Source: Myxococcales bacterium
GTDB taxonomy: Bacteria > Myxococcota_A > UBA796 > GCA-2862545
Assembly: GCA_019634415.1 (NCBI GenBank)
Contig: JAHQVJ010000064.1
Coordinates: forward strand, 1 to 42,333
DNA length: 42,333 bases
Direction of reading: 5' to 3'
Position 1 is the first letter of the stretch; each line of letters starts with the position of its first letter. A program made the position numbers and the translations under genes. This document shows, piece by piece, positions 1 to 6,301 of this stretch. Under the pieces are notes generated by a model. The model was not told the DNA's origin and did no database searches. It saw only the letters and a list, made by a program, of their open reading frames with translations.

Positions 1-411
1 CGTCAGATCGACTGGGACGCGGCGGTCTGGACCACCACGGACGTGGACGGGCTGTGGTTCGCCCAGCTCGCCTTGACCTGGCGGCCTCGCAGCACCCCCG
101 CGGCAGGGTTCTCCGATCCCGGCTCGGTGTTCGTGGTCGACGGCGACGTCTTCGTGGACGATGGCACCCCCTCGGCGGCGTGGCAGTCCCGCGCCCACCG
201 AAGCGCCGTCCGGCTGCGTCAGAGCGCTGCGAGTGACGTGGTGGCGCTGTACCGCGATCGGGTTCGCGTGGCGGCTCGCGTCGTTCGGGATCGGCCCTTG
301 CGCCAGCGGGTGGCGCACGCCCTGCGCATCGCGGAGCTGGACGCTCGCCTGGACGCGCTCACAGGCGCCGCCGTCAGCAGGTGGCAGGCGGGGGATCCGG
401 CGCTGAGGTGA
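1..411 (+). CDS. C-terminal part of an unknown protein related to the next gene
   Basis: The frame is open from base 1 to the TGA at 409-411, so the start lies upstream of the window and 136 codons are visible. No catalytic motif is recognisable. The C-terminus ELDARLDALTGAAVS matches the end of the next gene's product (ELTANLDALTGGAFS). Earlier stretches also align loosely: a beta strand ALTWRP against TLEWRL, then an Arg-rich helical segment. I infer that the two are tandem paralogues of one family. The gene ends 78 bases before the next start and is on the same strand, so co-transcription is plausible. Function is unknown; the family assignment rests only on this within-window comparison. 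Confidence 0.7.
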   Translation, partial: RQIDWDAAVWTTTDVDGLWFAQLALTWRPRSTPAAGFSDPGSVFVVDGDVFVDDGTPSAAWQSRAHRSAVRLRQSAASDVVALYRDRVRVAARVVRDRPLRQRVAHALRIAELDARLDALTGAAVSRWQAGDPALR

Positions 412-489
412 TCGGGTAGGCTAGCCATCGGCCAGCGCTGCCTCGGCCCGCGCCCTGTCGGCGTGGGCGTCGACCTCACCGGGAGCACC

Positions 490-1332
490 ATGCACATCCT
501 CCTAGGAGCTGCCACCCTCGTCGCAGTCGCGTCGAGTCCTCCTCGCCTGATCCTCAACGAAGCCACCTCGGAGCAACTCGCCGCGGTGGACGGGGTCGAT
601 GCGGCAACGGCGAGCGCCATCGTGGCGCTGCGTGCTCGGCGCGGGCGGCTGGGCAGTGTCGAGGAGCTTCGCACGCTCGGGCTCGACGACGAGGTGCTCT
701 CCAGCCTTCGCTCCTCGGTGTCCGTCCAGGTGGAGCTGCCCGACCTGGTGACTGGCTCCTTCGAGTCGCCCGAGGAGGTGCTCGCGCAGTTCGCCGACGA
801 GCCCACCATCCAGCAGGTGCACGCCTGGGCCAACCACTACGCCAAGTCGAGCCCGCGTCAGGTGGACCGGTGGCTGCGGCAGTCCGTGACCTTCGCCACC
901 TTGCCGCAGGTCACGCTCGAGTGGCGCCTCCGCGACGACTGGGATCAGGGCTTCGACTACCTCAACGTGGACGGTGCAGAGCTGCTGCCCGACGAGAGCC
1001 CCTTTCCGGTGATCAACGATGCAGGTCAGGGGCAGGTCCAGGAGGTCCGGGTCCGGTTGGTGTTCGATCTCGACAAGCTCGTCATGAGCTCCGAGCGGAT
1101 CCGCGTGATCAACGAGGCCCAGGACATCGTGAAGCTGCGCGACAAGGTGCTGGCGGAGGCCACACGCCTGTACTTCGAGCGTCGGCGGCTGCAGGCGGAG
1201 CGGCTGCTGGCCCCCAAGGCCGACACCTTGGCGCGCGTCCAGGAGGAGCTGCGGATCCTGGAGCTCACGGCCAACCTGGATGCCCTGACGGGAGGGGCCT
1301 TCTCGGGGGCAGTGAACGGCTCTGCGCGGTGA
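490..1332 (+). CDS. Secreted helix-hairpin-helix protein of unknown function
   Basis: This is a 280-residue product. I chose the ATG at 490 because GGGAG lies just upstream and the first 15 residues (MHILLGAATLVAVAS) look like a short signal peptide; an in-frame GTG at 463 would add nine residues. Residues about 22-75 (LNEATSEQLAAVDGV, then a second ALRARRGRLGSVEEL-type hairpin) resemble the ComEA-type helix-hairpin-helix domain found in exported DNA-binding proteins. The middle part is beta-rich and the C-terminal 100 residues are strongly helical and Arg/Glu-rich, possibly coiled-coil. That tail resembles the truncated gene just upstream. An envelope or periplasmic role is inferred from the signal peptide; DNA binding is not shown. 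guaA follows 90 bases later. Confidence 0.75.
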   Translation: MHILLGAATLVAVASSPPRLILNEATSEQLAAVDGVDAATASAIVALRARRGRLGSVEELRTLGLDDEVLSSLRSSVSVQVELPDLVTGSFESPEEVLAQFADEPTIQQVHAWANHYAKSSPRQVDRWLRQSVTFATLPQVTLEWRLRDDWDQGFDYLNVDGAELLPDESPFPVINDAGQGQVQEVRVRLVFDLDKLVMSSERIRVINEAQDIVKLRDKVLAEATRLYFERRRLQAERLLAPKADTLARVQEELRILELTANLDALTGGAFSGAVNGSAR

Positions 1333-1422
1333 TCCTCCGGGCTCCGGTCACGAACTGGCCGCTGCCTTCGTCGCGTCGTGCGGGTCGCCCGGTTAGCCCT
1401 TGGTGCTCCCCTCGGAGCAGCC

Positions 1423-2952
1423 GTGCAGCACCAGACCCTGTGGATCCTCGACTTCGGTAGCCAGTTCACCCAGCTCATCGCCCGGCGGATCCGCGAGCTG
1501 GGAGTCTTCTGCGAGATCCGGCCCTGCACCGATCCGGCGCCAGCCACCCTCCCCGACAACGTGGTGGGGTTGGTGCTGTCCGGTGGGCCGGCGAGCGTGC
1601 TGGGGGAGGATGCGCCTCCGTTCGACACGCGCTGGCTCGAAGTGCAGACCCCGATCCTGGCGATCTGCTACGGCATGCAGCTGCTCACGCAGCAGCTCGG
1701 TGGTGACGTGGTGGCGAGCGCCGCTCGGGAGTACGGCCTCGCCAAGGTCACGGTGGGGGAGGACCCGGGAAGACTGCTGGCGGACTTCGTCGACGGAGAC
1801 GTCGTCTGGATGAGCCACGGCGATCACGTAGCCTCCGTTCCCACCGGGTACCGCGCGGTGGCGCACTCGGGCCCGGTGGTGGCCGCCATGGAGTCCGACG
1901 ACGGGCGGCGGTTCGGTCTGCAGTTCCATCCCGAGGTGACGCACACCGTGCGAGGTCGAGAGCTGATTCGACGCTTCGTGGTGGGGGTGTGCGGGGCCCA
2001 GGGTGACTGGACGCCAGGTTCCTTCGTGGAGGAGCAGGTGGCTGCCATCCGGGAGCGGGTGGGCAGCTCCACTGTGATCTGTGGCTTGTCGGGTGGGGTG
2101 GACTCGTCGGTGACCGCGGCGCTGCTGCACCGGGCCATCGGCGATCAGCTGGTTTGCATCTTCGTCGACAACGGACTCTTGCGGGAGGGAGAGGTCGACG
2201 CCGTGCGCGAGGAGTTCTCCGATCTGAACCTGAAGGTGGTGGACGCCTCGGACCGCTTCCTCGAGGCGCTCGACGGCGTGACGGATCCGGAGCGCAAGCG
2301 CAAGACCATCGGCGAGCTGTTCATCCGCGTGTTCGAGGCCGAGGCATCGGGCCTGGCGGATGCGCGCTTCTTGGCACAGGGCACGCTCTACCCAGACGTG
2401 ATCGAGTCGGTGAGCGTGCGAGGGCCGTCGGCCACCATCAAGAGCCACCACAACGTGGGCGGCTTGCCAGAGCGCATGTCGCTGCAGCTCGTGGAGCCGT
2501 TGCGGGAGCTCTTCAAGGACGAGGTGCGCGCCGTGGGGGCCGCCCTGGGCTTGTCCGACGAGCGGGTGTGGCGCCAGCCCTTCCCCGGGCCAGGCCTGGC
2601 TGTGCGCTGCCTCGGTGCGCTCACTCCGCAGCGTCTGGACGCGCTGCGCCGTGCCGATGCCATCGTGCGCGAGGAGATCCGCCAGGCTGGTCTGGAGCGG
2701 GAGATCTGGCAGTCCTTCGTGGTGCTGTTGCCCGTTCGGAGCGTGGGCGTGATGGGAGACGAGCGCACCTACGAGGAGGCTGCCGTGATCCGGGCAGTGC
2801 ACAGCACGGACGGCATGACGGCGGACTGGGTGCACCTGCCCTACGAGCTGCTGGGGCGCATGTCCAACCGGATCATCAACGGGGTGCCCGGCATCAACCG
2901 AGTGGCCTACGATGTGTCCAGCAAGCCCCCCGCTACGATCGAGTGGGAGTGA
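1423..2952 (+). CDS. guaA: GMP synthase (glutamine-hydrolysing)
   Basis: GuaA converts XMP, ATP and glutamine to GMP in the cytosol, the last step of guanine nucleotide synthesis. The 509-residue product has the full two-part architecture. The class I glutamine amidotransferase spans about residues 5-190, with nucleophile Cys82 in ILAICYGMQ and the His169/Glu171 pair in LQFHPEVTH. The ATP pyrophosphatase domain carries the PP-loop SGGVDSS at 223-229, and the dimerisation domain ends in [18 protein letters not shown]. The length is close to the roughly 525 residues usual for the family. The start is the GTG at 1423, preceded by GGAG at 1414-1417; an upstream in-frame GTG at 1378 would add 15 residues not expected for GuaA. 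The 3' end overlaps the convergent hydrolase gene by 20 bases. Confidence 0.97.
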   Translation: MQHQTLWILDFGSQFTQLIARRIRELGVFCEIRPCTDPAPATLPDNVVGLVLSGGPASVLGEDAPPFDTRWLEVQTPILAICYGMQLLTQQLGGDVVASAAREYGLAKVTVGEDPGRLLADFVDGDVVWMSHGDHVASVPTGYRAVAHSGPVVAAMESDDGRRFGLQFHPEVTHTVRGRELIRRFVVGVCGAQGDWTPGSFVEEQVAAIRERVGSSTVICGLSGGVDSSVTAALLHRAIGDQLVCIFVDNGLLREGEVDAVREEFSDLNLKVVDASDRFLEALDGVTDPERKRKTIGELFIRVFEAEASGLADARFLAQGTLYPDVIESVSVRGPSATIKSHHNVGGLPERMSLQLVEPLRELFKDEVRAVGAALGLSDERVWRQPFPGPGLAVRCLGALTPQRLDALRRADAIVREEIRQAGLEREIWQSFVVLLPVRSVGVMGDERTYEEAAVIRAVHSTDGMTADWVHLPYELLGRMSNRIINGVPGINRVAYDVSSKPPATIEWE

Positions 2953-3712
2953 GTCGAGGTAGCTCGAGGGAGTCGAGATCTCGGGCACGTCGCACGGGTA
3001 CGCCGGTCTCCGCCACCGTCGCCACCGCACGCTGTGGATCCACCATCGGGTAGAAGTGGGTGAGCCACAGCTCCTCGGGACGAGCCGCCGCGGCGATGGC
3101 GGCGACCTGTGACGGCGTGAGGTGGCCTTCCAGCGGTGCGTCGTCGGGGCCAGCGCACTCGCACACGAGCAGGTCGGCTCCCCTCGCCAGCTGCACGAGC
3201 CCATCGCTCGGTCCGGTGTCGCCGGAGAACACCACCGCTCGGCCGTGGGCCTCGAAGCGCAGGTGCAGTGCCGAGGCGCTGTGGTTTGCTGGGCGCGTGC
3301 GCAGGGTGACCCCCGGAGCGAGCGCTGCCGAGGCCTCTTCGTCCAGTGACAGCTCCGTGATCGGCACCCCGCCCCCCGGATCGATCCACGTGCCGTGGGC
3401 TGCGCGGAGTCGTTCGAAGTACTGCGCGAAGCCTTGCCCTGCCCAGATGGGGTACGGCCGACTCCGCTGGGGAGGACCCACGCGCATGGCGAACAGCAGC
3501 GGCACGAGATCTGCGCAGTGGTCTGGGTGGTGATGGCTGTAGACGCCGCCGTCCAACGTGCGGGGATCCACGCCAGCTCGGGCGCAGCGCTGTACGGTGC
3601 CGCTGCCTCCGTCGATGAGCCATGCGTGCCCGTCCACCTGGAGCAACAGCCCGCATGGACCCCGATCCGGATCAGGGACCGTCGTGCCCGAGCCCAGGAC
3701 CGTCAGTCGCAT
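2933..3712 (-). CDS. Metallo-beta-lactamase-fold hydrolase (RNase Z-like group)
   Basis: The 259-residue cytosolic protein begins [19 protein letters not shown], the usual first strand of RNase Z/MBL-fold enzymes. It has the binuclear zinc motif H60-x-H62-x-D64-H65 (SHHHPDH), a later [11 protein letters not shown] segment, FSGDTGPSD (metal-bridging Asp) and the C-terminal LTHFYP with its His ligand. Family members hydrolyse phosphodiesters or lactone-like esters; the substrate here cannot be told from sequence, and the flexible arm typical of true tRNase Z is not evident. The ATG overlaps the upstream TPR gene's stop in a TGATG junction, so translation is probably coupled. Its own stop lies inside the convergent guaA gene. 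It is the last gene of the minus-strand group 6231-2933. Confidence 0.88.
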   Translation of the reverse strand: MRLTVLGSGTTVPDPDRGPCGLLLQVDGHAWLIDGGSGTVQRCARAGVDPRTLDGGVYSHHHPDHCADLVPLLFAMRVGPPQRSRPYPIWAGQGFAQYFERLRAAHGTWIDPGGGVPITELSLDEEASAALAPGVTLRTRPANHSASALHLRFEAHGRAVVFSGDTGPSDGLVQLARGADLLVCECAGPDDAPLEGHLTPSQVAAIAAAARPEELWLTHFYPMVDPQRAVATVAETGVPVRRARDLDSLELPRLTPTRS

Positions 3713-4530
3713 CAGAGCTCTTCGAGCGACAGCCCCAGCCAGTCCAGCGCTTCCTCTTGAAGCGCGCGGCTGAGCTGACCGACCAGATCCTCGGGGGTGG
3801 ACGCGCGGCCGAGGTTCCGCGCGAACAGCCGCACCGCACTCGGGAGCTCGTGCCAAGGGTCGCCGTCGGGTGGCTGCCCCACGTACATCGCACCGATGGT
3901 GGGTGGCAGCGGCGGATCGTGGTCGCGAAGCTCCTGTACTGCTGGCAGATCTTCGAGGCGAAAGTGGATAGCCTTGTAGAAGGTCTGTAGGCGTGGATGC
4001 AGCCGCATCACTGCAGCGCCCACCACCTCTTCCCAGTCCTTGTCGCGGAGCTGCATGGGAAGGGGAAAGAGATCAGGATCGAGCTGGGCTGCGGCCGACA
4101 GCTCCGTCAGCGCCTCGGTCATGCGCCCCGGCTGTCGCTCGAGGGCCAGGCCCAGGTAGTAGTGCGCCTCTGCGTTGTCGGGCTGACGCCGGACGACCTC
4201 GCGGGCCGTCTCCACGGCGACGGGCAGGTCGCAGCTCTGAAAGGCGGAGATGGCGAGTCCCAGCAGCGACGGACTGTCGCCCCCGTCCAGGCGGACACGC
4301 TGCTCGTAGCAAGCACGCGCGAGCTCGAAGTCGGCGAGCTCCAGCAGAGCCTCTCCCAGCAGGAACAGCCCCTCGGGGTGCTGCGGAGCTTCGTCCAACA
4401 GCTCCTCTGCCTCCAGGGCTGCCTCTTCCCATGCGCCGTCGTCGAGCGCCGTTCGGATGCGCTCCAGACGCAGGCTCTGCTGAGTGTCAGCGTCGACGCG
4501 CCAGACGCCGCCGGGAAGCTCGTCGTCCAT
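3712..4530 (-). CDS. TPR protein with a degenerate zincin-like C-terminal domain
   Basis: The 272-residue product has several tetratricopeptide-like helices at about residues 20-150 (for example ALEAEELLDEAPQHPEGLFL and AEAHYYLGLALERQPGRM). A separate C-terminal domain of about 100 residues follows. Its layout (FYKAIHFRLEDLP, then IGAMYVGQP, then PSAVRLFARNL) matches my knowledge of the small zincin family PF06262, whose signature is HExxHxxGL near the C-terminus. Here the corresponding stretch is EEALDWLGLSLEEL (residues 259-272), with both zinc histidines replaced by acidic residues. I therefore read it as a non-catalytic pseudo-zincin. The start ATG at 4530 is chosen over an upstream in-frame start at 4590 because the extra 20 residues look non-coding. 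It is coupled to the MBL hydrolase through TGATG. Partner and role are unknown. Confidence 0.8.
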   Translation of the reverse strand: MDDELPGGVWRVDADTQQSLRLERIRTALDDGAWEEAALEAEELLDEAPQHPEGLFLLGEALLELADFELARACYEQRVRLDGGDSPSLLGLAISAFQSCDLPVAVETAREVVRRQPDNAEAHYYLGLALERQPGRMTEALTELSAAAQLDPDLFPLPMQLRDKDWEEVVGAAVMRLHPRLQTFYKAIHFRLEDLPAVQELRDHDPPLPPTIGAMYVGQPPDGDPWHELPSAVRLFARNLGRASTPEDLVGQLSRALQEEALDWLGLSLEEL

Positions 4531-4605
4531 GGCCACCCGGTAACCCGAGCTGCACGCGCCTGAGTGATGAATCTCACCTGCCCGCGACACTCGGCGAAGA
4601 AGGCG

Positions 4606-4635
4606 GGCTAGCGGAGTACCGCGCGGTCTCTAGCC
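4606..4635. repeat. Nested inverted repeat at the end of the sigma-like gene
   Basis: GGCTAG (4606-4611) and CTAGCC (4630-4635) form a perfect 6-base inverted repeat that encloses the 10-base palindrome ACCGCGCGGT (4618-4627). The right arm contains the stop codon of the sigma-like gene (4630-4632). In minus-strand RNA this would fold at the junction between that gene and the TPR gene 100 bases downstream. There is no clear U-run, so it may be an attenuator or mRNA-processing structure rather than an intrinsic terminator. Confidence 0.45.
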
Positions 4636-5415
4636 GCCGAACAGGCGAGCGAGGCAGCCCGGATTCTGGGCCTGCTGCATCTGGGCGTTGCGGCGGGCGG
4701 TCTTCTTGGCGTAGTCCTTCGGAGTGGGCAGCCCACCGCGCAGGGCGATGGAGAAGTGGGCGAACTCCGCGATGTCCTTGCACAGGTCGATGTCGGAGAT
4801 CATCCACTGTTCGAAGTTGGCCTCCTCCTGATCGGTGGCCATGTGGCCCGACTCGTACAGGGGCAGTGGTGCCCGATCGATCACCGGATTGTCTGGGGCC
4901 ACGTCGAAGGGCACGCCGTGGTGATCTCTAAGCCACTGCTTCACGCGGTAGCGCGCCTTGAGGACCCCGAGTGGGTTCCCGCCGAGCGGTGCCGCCAGGA
5001 CGTCCACCTCCTGCTTGCTGGCTCGGCCACCGTAGGTCGCCTCCAGCAAGGTGACCTCGGTGAGCATGGCCTCGCGCGCCTGGCACAGCAGATCCTTGGG
5101 CTGCTTGTCGCCGGTGTAGGCGTTGGGCTCGTCTCCGTCCATGGCCCGGTTGCCCGCGTTCTCCAGCTCCTTGAGCACGATCTCGTGGGCCCACCCGACG
5201 AGGGCTCGGGGCTCGGTGACGTTGACGATCCCTTCACCGAAGCGCTGGCAGGCCACGTCACACGGCTCTCGGCCTCGCGTCTCACCGAGCCGACTGGTGG
5301 TGATGGCGTAGTACCAGTCGGCAAAGCGCTGAGCCATCGCCTGGCCAGCTTGGCCGTCGCCAGCACGCCAGTCGTTGAACAGCTGTTTGGTGGACCGACT
5401 GTCCAACTCAGACAT
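4630..5415 (-). CDS. Sigma-70-like regulatory protein, divergent
   Basis: I do not recognise this 261-residue protein with certainty. Residues about 10-40 (FNDWRAGDGQAGQAMAQRF) resemble the opening of region 2 in ECF sigma factors. The segment around residues 70-95 (ALVGWAHEIVLKELENAGNR) resembles the helix that ends region 2. LLEATYGGRASKQEVDVLAA followed by a basic ARYRVKQWLRD helix looks like a region-4 helix-turn-helix. The C-terminal 90 residues have no obvious family; they contain two Cys (about residues 213 and 255) and end CLARLFGG. The start ATG at 5415 has GGAG nine bases upstream. It sits between the PPTase gene and the TPR gene on the same strand. Transcriptional control is inferred, and a general helical scaffold is an alternative. 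Confidence 0.6.
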   Translation of the reverse strand: MSELDSRSTKQLFNDWRAGDGQAGQAMAQRFADWYYAITTSRLGETRGREPCDVACQRFGEGIVNVTEPRALVGWAHEIVLKELENAGNRAMDGDEPNAYTGDKQPKDLLCQAREAMLTEVTLLEATYGGRASKQEVDVLAAPLGGNPLGVLKARYRVKQWLRDHHGVPFDVAPDNPVIDRAPLPLYESGHMATDQEEANFEQWMISDIDLCKDIAEFAHFSIALRGGLPTPKDYAKKTARRNAQMQQAQNPGCLARLFGG

Positions 5416-5478
5416 GGACCGGTGCTCCGGGGCTAACTGAGGCGCAGTGGATGGTACTGACCCCAGGGGGAATGGGCA

Positions 5479-5499
5479 ACGCCTCGGGGGCAGAGGCGT
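5479..5499 (-). terminator. Possible stem-loop after the PPTase gene
   Basis: ACGCCTC (5479-5485) pairs perfectly with GAGGCGT (5493-5499) across a 7-base loop. It lies 10 bases past the PPTase stop on the minus strand, before the sigma-like gene. No T-run follows in either direction, so termination would be weak or factor-assisted. Confidence 0.35.
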
Positions 5500-5508
5500 G
5501 GTCTAGCA

Positions 5509-6231
5509 TCACTGGGCGGGGCCGTCACGGGTGCTCGGGACCTCCTCATCCGAGTGAATCGGCTGGATGCGCACGGAGGTTAACAGGCGTCCTGCCAACC
5601 ACTCGTAGCGGCCCTCCACGGCGAAGGGCCCTTCGCCGTTCACCAGCTGCAGTCGCACCTGGGCTCCGCCCTCCAGATCGGGCTCTACGACGGCCTCGTG
5701 GAAGCCCACGTAGCGACGCACGAAGGGATCCACGGCCTTGTAGACGGACTCCTTGATGGAGAACCGAGTGAGCAGGGCGATCCAACGTCTGCCCTCCGGT
5801 AGCGTCTGGATGTGCTCCAGTTCGCCCTCCGTGAGCACGCTCTTCGCGATGGCGGGTCGCTTCGGCTCGTACTCCTCGAGGTCTACGCCCAGCGATCCGT
5901 TGCGGGCCTGGCCCACCATGCCCACCGCCAGGGTGCGCTTGTGGGAAATGCTCCCCGACAGACTCTCCGGCAGCACGGGCGCTCCGCGATCGTCGGGGAG
6001 GATCGGCGGCGGACTGAATCCGAGCTGACCGCAGGCACGACGCAGTGCCAGACGACCCCCTACGAAGCTGACCTGACGGTAGGCGCGAAGGGTTCGAGCG
6101 AACTCAGCCTCAGCCGGGGGTAGCGCAGACAGGACCTCCTCGGGTACTGGATCTGGGGCGTCCGGAATGGTCACGCCCGTGATGACCCCATGTGGGGTGG
6201 CGTGCTGAAAGGCGATGTCGTAAGCGCGCAA
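5509..6231 (-). CDS. 4'-Phosphopantetheinyl transferase (Sfp/EntD type)
   Basis: The enzyme transfers the phosphopantetheine arm of CoA to a serine of acyl or peptidyl carrier proteins, activating fatty-acid, polyketide or non-ribosomal peptide synthases. Three family motifs are present: SGSISHKR (92-99), GVDLE (115-119, Mg-binding Asp and Glu) and FSIKESVYKA (157-166, catalytic Glu and Lys). An N-terminal TPHGVITGV stretch and GGRLALRRA fit the EntD-like group. I place the start at the TTG at 6231, giving 240 residues, because family N-termini begin about there. The in-frame ATGs at 6378 and 6351 would run through the start of the divergent topoisomerase gene. The start is therefore uncertain. 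No carrier-protein synthase lies in the window, so its client is elsewhere. Confidence 0.88.
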   Translation of the reverse strand: MRAYDIAFQHATPHGVITGVTIPDAPDPVPEEVLSALPPAEAEFARTLRAYRQVSFVGGRLALRRACGQLGFSPPPILPDDRGAPVLPESLSGSISHKRTLAVGMVGQARNGSLGVDLEEYEPKRPAIAKSVLTEGELEHIQTLPEGRRWIALLTRFSIKESVYKAVDPFVRRYVGFHEAVVEPDLEGGAQVRLQLVNGEGPFAVEGRYEWLAGRLLTSVRIQPIHSDEEVPSTRDGPAQ

Positions 6232-6301
6232 GATGGGCCATCGTAACGTGGGGTTGCGGTCCGTGACCGTGGGCCCTAGGGATGGACCCCTGGGAGGCTC
6301 T
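6232..6301. promoter_or_regulatory. Divergent intergenic region between PPTase and topoisomerase genes
   Basis: About 70 bases separate the two divergent starts and presumably hold promoters for both. A small inverted repeat CGGTC-CGT-GACCG lies at 6257-6269, and the strong ribosome-binding site GGAGG for the topoisomerase is at 6293-6297. No convincing -35/-10 pair is visible. Confidence 0.35.

Noticed and set aside
1393..3204. A 603-codon minus-strand frame opposite guaA.
   Set aside because: guaA is certain on the plus strand. This frame is a composition shadow and crosses into the hydrolase gene in the wrong frame.
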